Assembly: GCF_022760835.1 (NCBI RefSeq)
Contig: NZ_JAKTNQ010000010.1
Span: forward strand, 1-64,000
Direction: 5' to 3'
From: Thermus altitudinis
Lineage (GTDB): Bacteria > Deinococcota > Deinococci > Deinococcales > Thermaceae
DNA length: 64,000 bases
This document shows positions 15,355-33,233 of the stretch, piece after piece. The notes under the pieces are model-generated. The model worked only from the letters and a program-made list of their open reading frames with translations. It did not search any database and was not told the origin of the DNA. Each line of letters begins with the position of its first letter. The first letter of the stretch is position 1. The translations under genes were made by a program, and so were the position numbers.

Positions 15355-15915
15355 CTATGCGGGCTCAATAAGCCCGTAGTTGCCGTCCTTGCGGCGGTAG
15401 ATGACGTTGATCTCGTCGGTCTTGGCGTTACGGAACACGAAGAAGTCGTGGCCCAAGGCCTCCATCTGGAAGGCGGCCTCCTCGGGGTCCATGGGCTTCA
15501 TCTCAAAGCGCTTGACCCGGACAATCCTGGGACCTTCCTCCTCCTCGGGCTTGCGCAGGGCCTCGAGGTCCCGTACCTCGGGAGGTGGCGGCCCCTGGTA
15601 GGTGTGCCGCTTGCCCACGAAACGCCGCTCCTTGTAACGCTTCAGTTGGGTTTCCAGCCGGTCCACCATGCGGTCGATGGCCGCATAAAGGTCAGGGTCC
15701 TCCTCCTCCACCCTAACGAGCCCCCCGGGGAGGTCCACCTGCACCTCGGCCTTGGCCTTGCGGGCCACGTGGTTGCTGCCGGCCAAGGAAAGAACCACCT
15801 TGGCCATGAGCTCCCCATTCTGGTAGCGGTCCAGGCGGGAAAGCTTCCTTTCCACGTAGTCCCGAATGGCGTCGGTGATCTCCAGGTTGCGACCGATGAG
15901 TTTGTAGACGTTCAT
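15355..15915 (-). CDS. hpf: Long-form ribosome hibernation promoting factor
   Basis: 186 residues. The N-terminal S30AE/YfiA domain (about 1-100: IGRNLEITDAIRDYVERKL and following) is joined by a linker to a C-terminal dimerisation domain (about 125-183) with the conserved end EAAFQMEALGHDFFVF, then RRKDGNYGLIEP. Long HPF binds the 30S decoding region and pairs ribosomes into 100S dimers in stationary phase or stress. It starts inside the stop of ftsE (ATGA), so ftsE and hpf form one minus-strand transcript. It ends 9 bases from the convergent EnvC-like gene. Confidence 0.93.
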   Translation of the reverse strand: MNVYKLIGRNLEITDAIRDYVERKLSRLDRYQNGELMAKVVLSLAGSNHVARKAKAEVQVDLPGGLVRVEEEDPDLYAAIDRMVDRLETQLKRYKERRFVGKRHTYQGPPPPEVRDLEALRKPEEEEGPRIVRVKRFEMKPMDPEEAAFQMEALGHDFFVFRNAKTDEINVIYRRKDGNYGLIEPA

Positions 15916-16640
15916 ACACCCTCCTTTCCGCCCCGGTCAGGGCTTTCCCTTACCCTTATGCTACCACCTTCCCCAGGACGTTCGTCCCGCACCACCTGGC
16001 CCGCCTTCAACACCACCACCCGGGCCGGGTAGGCCTCCAAGAGTTCGCGGCTATGGGTGGCCACCAGCACCGTGGCCCCCCGTCCGTGGGCGGCCTTAAG
16101 GATATCCAGTACCTGCAGGGCGTTTTCCAGGTCCAGGTTCCCCGTGGGCTCGTCCGCCAGGATCACCGGGGGGTCCAGGAGCAAGGCCCGGGCTATGGCC
16201 ACCCGCTGGGCCTCGCCCACGGAAAGCTCCTCGGGAAAGGCCCTTTTCTTGTGGGAAAGCCCCACCCGTCGCAGGGCCGTGGCGATGCGCTCCCCCCACT
16301 CCCTGGGGGGAATCCCTTGCACCTGGAGCACAAAGGCCAGGTTCTCCTCCACCGTCATGTCGGAAAGGAGGCGGTGGTCCTGGAACACCATGCCGATCCG
16401 GCGGCGGTGAAGGGCCACCTGGTCCCCCTTGAGAAGCTTCAGGTTCTGTCCGCCAAAGTACACCGTTCCTTGAGTAGGAAGGAGTCGGCGCAGGATCAGG
16501 GAAAGCAAGGTGGACTTCCCCGCCCCCGAGTGGCCCACCACGTACACGAACTCCCCCTTCCTGACCTCAAGGCTCACGTTGTACAGCGCCTTGGTCCCCG
16601 TGCGGGGGTATTCCAGGCCCACCCGGTGGAAGGCGATCAT
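15912..16640 (-). CDS. ftsE: Cell division ABC transporter ATPase FtsE
   Basis: 242 residues. Walker A GHSGAGKS (about 35-42), Q-loop VFQDHRLL, signature ELSVGEAQRVAIARAL and Walker B VILADEPTGNLD are all clear. FtsE-specific features are MIAFHRVGLEYP at the start and the DHRLL Q-loop. The ABC signature reads LSVGE where most FtsE have LSGGE; Gly to Val at this position is unusual. ATG 16640 is chosen because TATAGT lies exactly six bases upstream. It is not adjacent to ftsX; an EnvC-like gene and hpf separate the two on opposite strands. Confidence 0.92.
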   Translation of the reverse strand: MIAFHRVGLEYPRTGTKALYNVSLEVRKGEFVYVVGHSGAGKSTLLSLILRRLLPTQGTVYFGGQNLKLLKGDQVALHRRRIGMVFQDHRLLSDMTVEENLAFVLQVQGIPPREWGERIATALRRVGLSHKKRAFPEELSVGEAQRVAIARALLLDPPVILADEPTGNLDLENALQVLDILKAAHGRGATVLVATHSRELLEAYPARVVVLKAGQVVRDERPGEGGSIRVRESPDRGGKEGV

Positions 16641-16717
16641 GCCCTTACTATACGGAAGACAGGCCACGGTTGTTTCTCATGGTGGGGCGTTATAGTGGAG
16701 CTTAGGTGAGGGAAGAG

Positions 16718-18043
16718 ATGAAAAAACGCGCGTGGTTCATTGCAGGGCTCGGGGTGGTCCTGGCCCTGGTATACGCTCAGCTTCCAAGGCCCCAGGCGGA
16801 AAACCTCCTGCAAAACCCCAACGGCCAGGCCCTGTTGGAGGTCTACCAAAGGATCCAACAGGACTACCTGGAGAACCTCCCCCGCGATAAGCTCAACGCC
16901 CTCCTGGAAGGGGCCATCGGGGGCATGGTCTCCGCCCTTAAGGACCCCTTTACCAGCTACTCTCCCCCCCAGCGGGCCAGCGTCCGCCAGGAGGATCTAA
17001 GGGGCGAGTTCTTCGGCATAGGGGCCACCCTCTCCCCCGCCAATCCCGACGGCACCGGGGCCAAGATTGAAGGGGTGATGAAGGGCCTGCCTGCCCAGCG
17101 GGCGGGGATGCGGGCCGGGGATGTGATCCTCGAGGTGGACGGAGAGGACGTCACGGGTCTTCCCCTTTTGGAGGTGGTGGCCCGGATCCGGGGCCGGGAG
17201 GGAACCAAGGTCACCATCAAGGTGCGCCGGGAAGGGACCCCCGCCCCCCTGGTTTTTGAGCTCATCCGGGAAAAGGTGGAGATCATCTCGGTTTCCACGG
17301 GCAGGATCGGGGACGTGGGCTATGTGGCCCTGGAGACCTTCGGCAACTTCAAGGTAGAGGACCAGCTTAAGAAGGCCATAGACGGGCTCAAGGCCCAGGG
17401 CATCAGGAAGCTCATCTTTGACCTCCGGGATAACGGGGGCGGCCTCCTGGACCAGGGGTGTGCGGTGGCCAGCGCCTTCTTGAAGGAAGGCCCCATCGTC
17501 TACACCCGCACCAAGAACCTCACCCGGGTCTGGTGCGAGGCCTCGGGGAAACCCCTTTGGGATGGGCCCATGGTGGTCCTGGTGAACGGGAACTCGGCTT
17601 CCGCCAGCGAGATCGTGGCCGGGGCCCTGCAGGACTACGGCCGGGCCAAGGTTATCGGGGAAAAGACCTTCGGCAAGGGCGTGGGCCAGACCCCCTACAC
17701 CCTGGCCAACGGCGGTGAGCTCACCCTGGTCACCTTTGAGTGGCTCACCCCTAAGCGCCGGGCCATTAACAAGGAGGGGCTGAAGCCCGACATAGAGGTC
17801 AAGGACACGCGTTTCCCCACCCCCTTCTCCCTGCAAGGGGCCGGGGCGCCTCCCGGGGCTGAGGTCACCGTGACCCTAAACGGGAAGACGGTGAAGGTCA
17901 AGGCCGATGCCGAGGGCAAGTTCACCTACGCCGAGCCCCAGCGCCAGCGGCCCTTGCCCGAGGAGCGGGGGCAGGCGGTTTTGGACCTGGAAGGGGACGC
18001 CATCCTCAAGCGGGCCTTGGAGGAGCTGAACGCCACCCGCTAG
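16718..18043 (+). CDS. ctpA: S41 family carboxyl-terminal processing peptidase
   Basis: 441 residues. N-terminal signal/anchor (to about 25), helical region, PDZ domain (about 90-180 with GMRAGDVILEVDGEDV), then the S41 protease core with catalytic Ser in GNSASASEIVAGA and Lys in GEKTFGKGVGQT. It cleaves C-terminal tails of envelope proteins. A short C-terminal extension after about residue 370 (Pro/Gly then a small beta-rich stretch) is not part of the core. ATG 16718 is chosen for its ribosome site (AGGTGAGGGAAG). TTGTTT and TATAGT (16691-16696) are a possible promoter, divergent from ftsE. Confidence 0.9.
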   Translation: MKKRAWFIAGLGVVLALVYAQLPRPQAENLLQNPNGQALLEVYQRIQQDYLENLPRDKLNALLEGAIGGMVSALKDPFTSYSPPQRASVRQEDLRGEFFGIGATLSPANPDGTGAKIEGVMKGLPAQRAGMRAGDVILEVDGEDVTGLPLLEVVARIRGREGTKVTIKVRREGTPAPLVFELIREKVEIISVSTGRIGDVGYVALETFGNFKVEDQLKKAIDGLKAQGIRKLIFDLRDNGGGLLDQGCAVASAFLKEGPIVYTRTKNLTRVWCEASGKPLWDGPMVVLVNGNSASASEIVAGALQDYGRAKVIGEKTFGKGVGQTPYTLANGGELTLVTFEWLTPKRRAINKEGLKPDIEVKDTRFPTPFSLQGAGAPPGAEVTVTLNGKTVKVKADAEGKFTYAEPQRQRPLPEERGQAVLDLEGDAILKRALEELNATR

Positions 18044-18057
18044 CCGGGAAAGGCCAA

Positions 18058-18080
18058 GGGGCCGGGTTTTCCCCGGCCCC
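18058..18080 (+). terminator. Terminator-like hairpin after ctpA
   Basis: GGGGCCGGG / CCCGGCCCC, 9-bp perfect stem with loop TTTTC, 15 bases after the ctpA stop and between convergent genes. No T-run follows on either side. Confidence 0.5.
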
Positions 18081-18147
18081 CCTAGACCACCCCACCCTGA
18101 CAGGCCAAGGTGGAGCCCCACCATCTCCACCCCTCTTGCGCCAAGGG

Positions 18148-20138
<1,991 letters not shown>

Positions 20139-20179
20139 AATCCATCCCCCAAACCGGAGACCACCTAGAAGGCCGGGCC

Positions 20180-21333
<1,154 letters not shown>

Positions 21334-21377
21334 GAGGGCATCTTACCCCAACCCCCCCGGCCGCCAATAAGGGGGCG

Positions 21378-21863
21378 CTAAAGTTTATAGCCGAAGCGGC
21401 GGAGGAGGTCCTTGCGCCAGGCCACCTCGGCCTCGTCCTCCACCCCCAGGGGTTTGAAGCCATCCATAACCCCCAGGATGGCCCTCTGCTCCCCCTCCTC
21501 CGCCACCACCACCTGGAGGGGGTTGGCGGTGGCGGCAAAGATGCGCACCACCTCAGGGCAAGCCTTCACCGCGTGGAGCACGTTGATGGGATAAAACCCC
21601 TCACCCAACACGATGAGGAAGGTGTGCCCTGCCGCCAGGTTGAGGATATTCCGCACCGCCAGCTGGGTGAGCTCGGGATCCGTGCCGGAACGCCGCACCA
21701 GGCGCTTGCCGCTGGCCTCGGAGAAGGCAAGGCCGAACTTGATACCCGGCACGGCGGTCACCAAGGCCTCGTGGAGGTCCTCCACCGTCTTGATGAAGTG
21801 GGCTTGGCCCAGGATGACGTTCAGGTTCTCCGGCTTCTCAATGGGAATGAGCTTGAGTTCCAT
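21378..21863 (-). CDS. DUF355 family, adenosine-specific kinase-like protein
   Basis: 161 residues; the whole chain fits the compact DUF355 family (GQAHFIKTVEDLHEAL, GIKFGLAFSEASGKRLVR, GTDPEL, NPLQVVVAE, GVMDG). A crystal structure of an archaeal member led to the annotation adenosine-specific kinase; experimental support for that activity is thin. TAAAAT lies six bases before the ATG, indicating a leaderless message. It is divergent from mqnC with 65 bases between the start codons. Confidence 0.82.
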   Translation of the reverse strand: MELKLIPIEKPENLNVILGQAHFIKTVEDLHEALVTAVPGIKFGLAFSEASGKRLVRRSGTDPELTQLAVRNILNLAAGHTFLIVLGEGFYPINVLHAVKACPEVVRIFAATANPLQVVVAEEGEQRAILGVMDGFKPLGVEDEAEVAWRKDLLRRFGYKL

Positions 21864-21928
21864 GCCCCTATTTTATCCGTGGCCCAAGACCCAACCCCAG
21901 GGGGTCCGAAGGGTGTAGCATGGGTCCC

Positions 21929-25029
<3,101 letters not shown>

Positions 25030-25046
<17 letters not shown>

Positions 25047-25086
25047 CTCCACTCCAGAAAGGGGCCACCAAGCCCCAAAAGCCCAT
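25030..25086 (-). promoter_or_regulatory. Possible trp leader peptide and weak hairpin before trpB
   Basis: A short frame from ATG 25086 reads [18 protein letters not shown], two Trp in 18 codons, and runs past the trpB start. Inside it GGGGC (25076-25072) pairs with GCCCC (25065-25061), followed by TTTCT. This resembles a trp leader, but the hairpin is short and the T-run poor. Confidence 0.3.
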
Positions 25087-25090
25087 CCAT

Positions 25091-25174
25091 CCTACAAGCC
25101 GCTGGCCCAAGAGGCCAAGTACGGGCTTCGCCCGTGACCAAGGCCTATAGCGGCCATGCCGCCACTTGTAGGCC
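25091..25174. repeat. Structured inverted-repeat element between trpB and thyX
   Basis: CCTACAAG (25091-25098) and CTTGTAGG (25165-25172) are perfect complements at the ends. Inside are a hairpin ACGGGC-TTC-GCCCGT (25121-25135) and a second stem in which GGCCTA (25142-25147) pairs with TAGGCC (25169-25174) around GCGGC-CAT-GCCGC (25150-25162). The two long stems are mutually exclusive. It could be a regulatory RNA of the trpB leader or a small palindromic mobile repeat. Confidence 0.55.
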
Positions 25175-25253
25175 AAGGGGGTGCGAACCCCGCATAGGCT
25201 TAGGGTAGACCCCTTTGGGCCAAAGGGCAAGGGGACGGAGTAAACTTCGGAGG

Positions 25254-28102
<2,849 letters not shown>

Positions 28103-28115
28103 TTACCCAACCCGG

Positions 28116-28144
28116 TATAATGCCCTACGGCGAAACGCCGTAGG
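28116..28144 (+). promoter_or_regulatory. Promoter and 21-base palindrome of the BMP-family gene
   Basis: TATAAT (28116-28121) is followed by a perfect palindrome CCTACGGCG-AAA-CGCCGTAGG (28124-28144) spanning the expected transcription start. Its right arm runs into the ribosome site (TAGGAGGTGG). It could be a repressor operator or a 5' RNA hairpin controlling access to the ribosome site. Confidence 0.55.
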
Positions 28145-28153
28145 AGGTGGCAG

Positions 28154-29278
28154 ATGAAACGTATCGTAACCCTTTTGGCAGTATTGGCCCTGGGCCTAAG
28201 CCTGGCCCAAGTCCGCGTGGGCATCGCCTTTGACGCTGGGGGTAAGTTTGACCGCTCCTTCAACCAGTCCGCCTGGGAAGGGGCGCAGAAGGCGGCCAAG
28301 GATTTCGGGGTCAAGCTCTTTGACTTTGAGCCCGCCGACCCCTCCCAGGTGGGCCAGGGCATCCGCACCTTCGCCGAGGAGGGCTTTGACCTGGTGATCG
28401 GGGTGGGCTTCGCCAACGAGCCGGCCATCACCGCCACCGCCAAGGAGTTCCCCAAGGTGAACTTCGCGGTGATTGACGCCGTCCCCGGCGAGGGCAAACT
28501 GGCCAACGCCGTGGGCCTGGTCTTCCGGGAGCACGAGGGGAGCTTCCTGGTGGGCTACATCGCCGGCAAGATGACCCGCACCGGGGTGGTGGGCTTCATC
28601 GGCGGCATGGACATCCCCCTCATCCACAAGTTTGAGGCGGGCTTCCGCGCCGGGGCGGAGTACGCCTTCAAGGAGGACAAGATCCAGGGCAAGGTCCTGG
28701 TGGGCTATGTGGGCAACACCCCCGCCGCCTGGAACGACCCCGCCAAGGCCAAGGAGATCGCCGCCAGCCAGGTGCGCCAGGGGGCGGACATCATCTACGC
28801 CGCCGCCGGTGGCTCGGGCCTGGGCCTCATCGACTACGTGAAGCAGGCCAAGTGCCTCAAGGAGGGCGGGGCCATCCGCTTTGTGCGCAAGGCCGACCCC
28901 TACGCCAAGGTGCCCAAGTACGCCGATTACACCAAGACCTGTGGCACCGACGGCACCAAGGCCACGCCCCTCTTCTTCATCGGGGTGGACGCCAACCAGA
29001 ACTACCTGGGGGACACCGACAATAACCCCAGCACCCTGAACCACGGCCTCACCTCCATGATGAAGCGGGTGGACGTGGCCACCTACGAGGTCATCAAGAG
29101 CGTGGTGCAGAAGGCCTTTAAGGGTGGGGTGCGGGAGTTCGGCCTGGCCAACAACGGGGTGGGGTACGCCCTGGACGAGTACAACAAGGCCCTGATCCCG
29201 GCCGCCGTGGTCAGCAAGCTGGAGGTCTTGAAGCAGCAGATCATCAAGGGCCAGCTTAAGGTGCCCGAAAAACGCTAG
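28154..29278 (+). CDS. BMP/PnrA-family substrate-binding protein
   Basis: 374 residues: signal peptide (to about residue 19, ending LSLAQ, with no lipobox Cys), then a Bmp/PnrA domain ([70 protein letters not shown]). The family binds purine nucleosides for ABC uptake. An insert around residues 235-275 contains a Cys pair (QAKCLKEG and KTCGTDG) that may form a disulphide. Followed by a strong terminator and then a separately promoted ATPase gene. No permease genes are present in the window. Confidence 0.88.
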   Translation: MKRIVTLLAVLALGLSLAQVRVGIAFDAGGKFDRSFNQSAWEGAQKAAKDFGVKLFDFEPADPSQVGQGIRTFAEEGFDLVIGVGFANEPAITATAKEFPKVNFAVIDAVPGEGKLANAVGLVFREHEGSFLVGYIAGKMTRTGVVGFIGGMDIPLIHKFEAGFRAGAEYAFKEDKIQGKVLVGYVGNTPAAWNDPAKAKEIAASQVRQGADIIYAAAGGSGLGLIDYVKQAKCLKEGGAIRFVRKADPYAKVPKYADYTKTCGTDGTKATPLFFIGVDANQNYLGDTDNNPSTLNHGLTSMMKRVDVATYEVIKSVVQKAFKGGVREFGLANNGVGYALDEYNKALIPAAVVSKLEVLKQQIIKGQLKVPEKR

Positions 29279-29293
29279 AAAGGCGGGCTCAGC

Positions 29294-29328
29294 AAAAGGC
29301 CGGGAACCTCCCGGCCTTTTTGTATACT
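29294..29328 (+). terminator. Terminator of the BMP-family gene, abutting the next promoter
   Basis: AAAAGGCCGGG (29294-29304) pairs with CCCGGCCTTTT (29310-29320), ending in a T-run. TATACT (29323-29328) directly follows and serves as -10 for the ATPase gene, six bases before its GTG. Confidence 0.85.
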
Positions 29329-29334
29329 CCGGGC

Positions 29335-30843
29335 GTGGAGGTCGGCGGAACCACCTCAAAGGCCCTGGTCCTAAAGGACATCACCAAGCGCTTCCCCCTG
29401 GTCCTGGCCAACGATCGCATCAGCCTGGACCTGAACTGGGGCGAGGTCCTGGCCCTGGTGGGGGAAAACGGGGCGGGTAAATCCACCTTGATGAAGATCG
29501 TCTACGGCCTTCAGCCCCCGGACAAAGGGGAGATGTGGGTGGATGGCCAGCCCTACCGGCCCAAAAGCCCCCTGGACGCCATCGCCCACGGGATCGGCAT
29601 GGTGCACCAGCACTTCATGCTGGTGGAACCCTTTACCGTGCTGGAAAACCTGGTGTTGGGCCTCGAGCCGGGAAACCCCCTCTACCTCAACCTAGAGGAG
29701 GCCCGGAAGCGGGCCACCGCCCTCATGGCGGAACTGGGCTTCCAGGTGCCCCTGGACGAGCGCATTGAGAACCTTCCCGTGGGCCTGCAGCAACGGGTGG
29801 AGATCCTCAAGGCCCTTTACCGCCAGGCCAAGATCCTCATCCTGGACGAGCCCACCGCCGTCCTAACCCCCCAGGAGGCCGAGGAGCTTTTCCGCTTCCT
29901 AAGGGCCTACGTGGCCAAGGGGAACGCCGCCATCTTCATCAGCCACAAGCTGAAGGAGGTGCTTGCCGTGTCCGACCGGGTCACGGTGATCCGGGACGGC
30001 AAAGTGGTGGGCACGGTGAGGACCCCCGAGACCTCCTTGGAGGAACTGGCCCGGATGATGGTGGGCCGGGAAGTGGTCTTGAGGGTGGAAAAGGGCCCCG
30101 CCAAGCCCGGGGAAGTGGTGCTGGAGGTGGAGGGCCTCGAGGCGCCCCCAAGGCTAAGGGGGGTAAGCTTCTCCGTGCGGGCTGGGGAGATCGTGGGCAT
30201 CGCCGGGGTGGAGGGCAATGGCCAGACGGAGCTGGTGGAGGCCCTGGTGGGCCTGCGCAAGTACCGGGGCACGGTGCGCTACCTGGGCCACCCCCTTCCC
30301 CACCAGGCCCTACGGGTGCGGGAAGCGGGGGTGAGCCATATCCCAGAGGACCGGCTTGCCCGGGGTTTGGTCCTGGACTTTTCCGTCCGGGAAAACGCCA
30401 TCCTGGGAGATCAGCGCCGCCCCCCCTTCCGGGGCTTCCTGGGCTTCCTGGATGGGAAGGCCATGGAACGCCATGCCAGGGCCCTGGTGGAAACCTTTGA
30501 TGTCCGCCCTCGCTCCACGGAACTCTCCGCCCGGCGCTTCTCCGGGGGAAACCAGCAAAAGATCGTGGTGGGTAGGGAGCTTTTGCGGGGGCCCCGCCTC
30601 CTCATCGCCGCCCAGCCCACCCGGGGCGTGGACGTGGGGGCCATAGAGTTCATCCACCAGCGCCTGGTAGAGGCCCGCGACCAGGGCCTGGCGGTGCTTT
30701 TGGTTTCCGCGGATCTTTCCGAGGTAATCAGCCTGTCGGACCGGATCCTGGTCATGTACGAGGGGCGGATCGTGGGCGAGCTCACCCCCGAGGAGGCCAG
30801 GGAAGAGCGCCTGGGCCTCTTGATGGCCGGCGTACCCGCCTAA
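29335..30843 (+). CDS. Nucleoside-type ABC transporter ATPase (two nucleotide-binding domains)
   Basis: 502 residues. First domain: Walker A GENGAGKS, signature [10 protein letters not shown], Walker [13 protein letters not shown]. Second domain: degenerate Walker [14 protein letters not shown], signature [15 protein letters not shown], and [15 protein letters not shown]. This RbsA/MglA/YufO-like layout is typical of the ATPase that works with BMP-type nucleoside binding proteins. The start at GTG 29335 fits a leaderless transcript (TATACT six bases upstream). The expected two permease genes do not follow; the next gene is on the opposite strand and overlaps by four bases. Confidence 0.9.
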   Translation: MEVGGTTSKALVLKDITKRFPLVLANDRISLDLNWGEVLALVGENGAGKSTLMKIVYGLQPPDKGEMWVDGQPYRPKSPLDAIAHGIGMVHQHFMLVEPFTVLENLVLGLEPGNPLYLNLEEARKRATALMAELGFQVPLDERIENLPVGLQQRVEILKALYRQAKILILDEPTAVLTPQEAEELFRFLRAYVAKGNAAIFISHKLKEVLAVSDRVTVIRDGKVVGTVRTPETSLEELARMMVGREVVLRVEKGPAKPGEVVLEVEGLEAPPRLRGVSFSVRAGEIVGIAGVEGNGQTELVEALVGLRKYRGTVRYLGHPLPHQALRVREAGVSHIPEDRLARGLVLDFSVRENAILGDQRRPPFRGFLGFLDGKAMERHARALVETFDVRPRSTELSARRFSGGNQQKIVVGRELLRGPRLLIAAQPTRGVDVGAIEFIHQRLVEARDQGLAVLLVSADLSEVISLSDRILVMYEGRIVGELTPEEAREERLGLLMAGVPA

Positions 30844-31766
30844 TCGCTCCGAAACTCCCCTTTGACCTGGCCTAGGACCACCACCTCCCCGGTCCTTAAG
30901 GCGTAGCGCACCCTTTCCCCCCGCACCAGGCCCTTCTCGTCCCGGCTCTCCACCCCACCAAAGAGGTAGGCGTACCCCTCCTTCTCCCTGAAAAGGGCCT
31001 TATCCGCCTTGGTGGTCCTTCCTCCTTGGGTAAACTCCACCCCCCCGAGAAGCCAGAGCCGATCCTCATCCAAGAGGTAACGGAGGGAGCCCGCCCTGCC
31101 CACAAGGGGCTTTTCCCCTTCTCGGCGTACCTCCAGGGGTCCTTCCAAAAGGGCCTCTCCGGTATGGTTTTGGTAGCGAAGTCTTTGCCCTGTTACCCGC
31201 ACCTGCCCTTGGGCCACCTCCACCTTCCCCGGAGCCGGTTTTACCTCCAGCCGGCCTCCCTCCTCCAGGTAGCGGGCCTCCCCTCCAGAGAGGAAAAGCT
31301 CCTCCACCCCACCCCGCTCCACCACCGCCAGGGGCCCCCTAGCCTCCACCTCCTCCCCCAGGCGCACCGCCACCTCCTTTGGGTCAAAGAGGACCAGGCG
31401 CAGGTAGCGCGCCGCCTTCTCCTCGCTGGCCTTGCGTAAACGCATGAGGTAGGGTAGGCCATCCTGTTCCCAGTCCGGGTTAAAGGCCACCTCCACCTTC
31501 TGCCCCACCTCCAGGCCTTCCTCCACGGCGCTACCCGCATCCAGAAAAAAGGCCCGTCCCCCCACCTGCGCCCTCTCCCGGGAAAGGGCCTCGAGGTCCC
31601 CTACCCAGATATCCCCGTAATCGGCATAGAAAAGGCTTCCTTCCTCCCCGCTGACCCAGGCCACCACCCTCTTATCCTTGCGGACCAGTTCCACCTCCGG
31701 GCGGTAGACTTCCTGGGCCAGCGTACAAAGGGCGAGCCCCAGAAAGAGGAAAGAAGCCCATCTCAC
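30840..31766 (-). CDS. LptA/OstA-like envelope protein (third gene of the set)
   Basis: 308 residues: signal peptide (to about 17), an N-terminal region (about 18-125) I do not recognise, then repeated beta-strand units typical of the OstA/LptA jellyroll (for example [18 protein letters not shown] and [19 protein letters not shown]). Such proteins build the bridge moving lipopolysaccharide across the periplasm. Thermus has an atypical outer membrane, so the cargo here is unknown. It starts three bases after the upstream LptA-like gene. Confidence 0.7.
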   Translation of the reverse strand: MRWASFLFLGLALCTLAQEVYRPEVELVRKDKRVVAWVSGEEGSLFYADYGDIWVGDLEALSRERAQVGGRAFFLDAGSAVEEGLEVGQKVEVAFNPDWEQDGLPYLMRLRKASEEKAARYLRLVLFDPKEVAVRLGEEVEARGPLAVVERGGVEELFLSGGEARYLEEGGRLEVKPAPGKVEVAQGQVRVTGQRLRYQNHTGEALLEGPLEVRREGEKPLVGRAGSLRYLLDEDRLWLLGGVEFTQGGRTTKADKALFREKEGYAYLFGGVESRDEKGLVRGERVRYALRTGEVVVLGQVKGEFRSD

Positions 31767-31769
31767 CGC

Positions 31770-32627
31770 CTATTTCTCCGAAAGCTTACGAAACTCCTCC
31801 ACCGGCAGTCGGAAGGCCTTGCCGTACACCCGCACCTGGTGGCGGTTGACATTGTGTTGCAGGGTGCTCCCCGAAAGCTTGAAGCCCTCCTTCTTGTTCT
31901 CGCTCACCGCCGGCCTCCCTAGGACGATGGCTTCCCCGGTGTTGTCATCATAGTAAAGGCTATCCCCGGTGGTGACCAGATCCCCATCCTGCAGCCTCAC
32001 CCCCCCGGTGGCGATGAGCTTCTTGGGGCCGGTGAGGCTTCGCACCTCCTTAGCCCGGATCACCAGGTCCCCATCCTTGCGCTTACGGGTGAGGACCACC
32101 TCCTTGGGATCGGTGAACACCGCCAGGCCCTTTTCCTCCTCGTAATAGACGAAACCCGCCCGGCCCTCCTGGTTGCCGCTTTGGAGAAGGGCATTTTCGC
32201 TGGTGGAGGTGTCCGTATCCACCTGGAAGGCCATGCGGCTGGCCTCCACCTCCACCGGGTCCTCCCCCGGTTTGGGCTCTTGGCGCATGCGGGCCGGGCC
32301 CAGAAGCTCCCCTTCCCCCGTCTTTTCCCGGTAGACCAGGAGGGGCCCTCTGGCCTCCACCCGGCCCCGGCGCACCACCACCCCGCCCTCAAAGCGGGCC
32401 TCCCGCTCCCCTTCCGCCTCCTGCATGGTCTTGCCCTTAGGAGCGGTAAGGGTGGCCTTGGGGGCCCGGATCTCCAGGTCCTTCACCCGGCCCCGCACCT
32501 CCCCTTCAAAGGTCCAGGGCCCGTAGCGCAGGTCCCCGGAAAGTCTCCCGCCCTCCACCTGGATGACCCTAACCCCAGAAGCCGCCAAGGCCAAACCCAA
32601 AAGCCCAACCCAAAGCCACCTTTTCAC
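31770..32627 (-). CDS. LptA/OstA-like periplasmic protein
   Basis: 285 residues: signal peptide (to about 17) and a chain of beta-jellyroll repeats, with RFEGGVVVRRGRVEARGPLL, KLIATGGVRLQDGDLVTTGD and YYDDNTGEAIVLGRPAV matching the OstA/LptA fold (organic solvent tolerance family). Between the LptC-like and second LptA-like genes, overlapping the former by four bases. The order LptC-LptA-LptA suggests one trans-envelope bridge. Assignment is by fold pattern; no catalytic residues are expected. Confidence 0.78.
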   Translation of the reverse strand: MKRWLWVGLLGLALAASGVRVIQVEGGRLSGDLRYGPWTFEGEVRGRVKDLEIRAPKATLTAPKGKTMQEAEGEREARFEGGVVVRRGRVEARGPLLVYREKTGEGELLGPARMRQEPKPGEDPVEVEASRMAFQVDTDTSTSENALLQSGNQEGRAGFVYYEEEKGLAVFTDPKEVVLTRKRKDGDLVIRAKEVRSLTGPKKLIATGGVRLQDGDLVTTGDSLYYDDNTGEAIVLGRPAVSENKKEGFKLSGSTLQHNVNRHQVRVYGKAFRLPVEEFRKLSEK

Positions 32628-33178
32628 GAGCTACCTCCCTCCACGGTACATGGGCCAAAGGCCCCCCCTGCGGGAAACTCAAACCGGGGGCGATCCGCCT
32701 CTATGTGTTCCAGAGCGAAATCCGCACGAAAGGCTTCCGCTTCCCCCCGGAGATTGGGAGCCTCAATCCTTACCCAAGGAGCGAAAAAACCCTCTTTTTG
32801 ACGAATGAGCACCTCCCCCTTGCCCGGAGCGGAGAGGTCCAAGCGGTAGCATCCCCTTAAAATCTCTGCCCGCGCATACGGAGCCCGTAGGTTGTCCCCC
32901 GGTTCCACGGCCACCTCGGGGGCAAAGAGGCGGAGGTCCAGCCGCTCCCCCACAAGCCTTTCCCCTCTAAGACCCCCCCGGATGCGGAAAACCCCCCCTT
33001 CCTCCACCATTTCCTCCGCGGCAAACCGCCAGACCACGTCCTTTTCCTCAGGGAAAAGGAGGAACTCCACCCCTTCTAGACGCACGCCCCCCTGCGCCAC
33101 CGGGGGCTTGGGGGAAGGCCGAAGAAGCCAGAGGAGTAAACCCAAGGCCACGGCCAGAACCACCCAGAAGCGAACCAC
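32624..33178 (-). CDS. LptC-like membrane-anchored protein
   Basis: 184 residues from GTG 33178: one N-terminal membrane helix (about 2-20) followed by a beta-rich domain (GVRLEGVEFLLFPEEKDVVW and following) like LptC, the bitopic protein linking the inner-membrane LptBFG pump to LptA. GTG is chosen because TATGGT lies exactly six bases upstream; an in-frame ATG at 33217 is the alternative. First gene of the three-gene set, with the LptA-like gene overlapping its stop. LptB, F and G are not in the window. Confidence 0.7.
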   Translation of the reverse strand: MVRFWVVLAVALGLLLWLLRPSPKPPVAQGGVRLEGVEFLLFPEEKDVVWRFAAEEMVEEGGVFRIRGGLRGERLVGERLDLRLFAPEVAVEPGDNLRAPYARAEILRGCYRLDLSAPGKGEVLIRQKEGFFAPWVRIEAPNLRGEAEAFRADFALEHIEADRPRFEFPAGGAFGPCTVEGGSS

Positions 33179-33233
33179 CCTACCACCATACCCAAGGCCC
33201 CTTGAGAAAGATGACAAGGGCCCAAGGGGCGGT

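Noticed and set aside
25178-25195. tRNA T-arm-like sequence (minus strand GGGGTTCGCACCCC)
   Set aside because: The invariant A of the T-loop is replaced by C, and no acceptor, D-arm or anticodon stem can be drawn at proper spacing.
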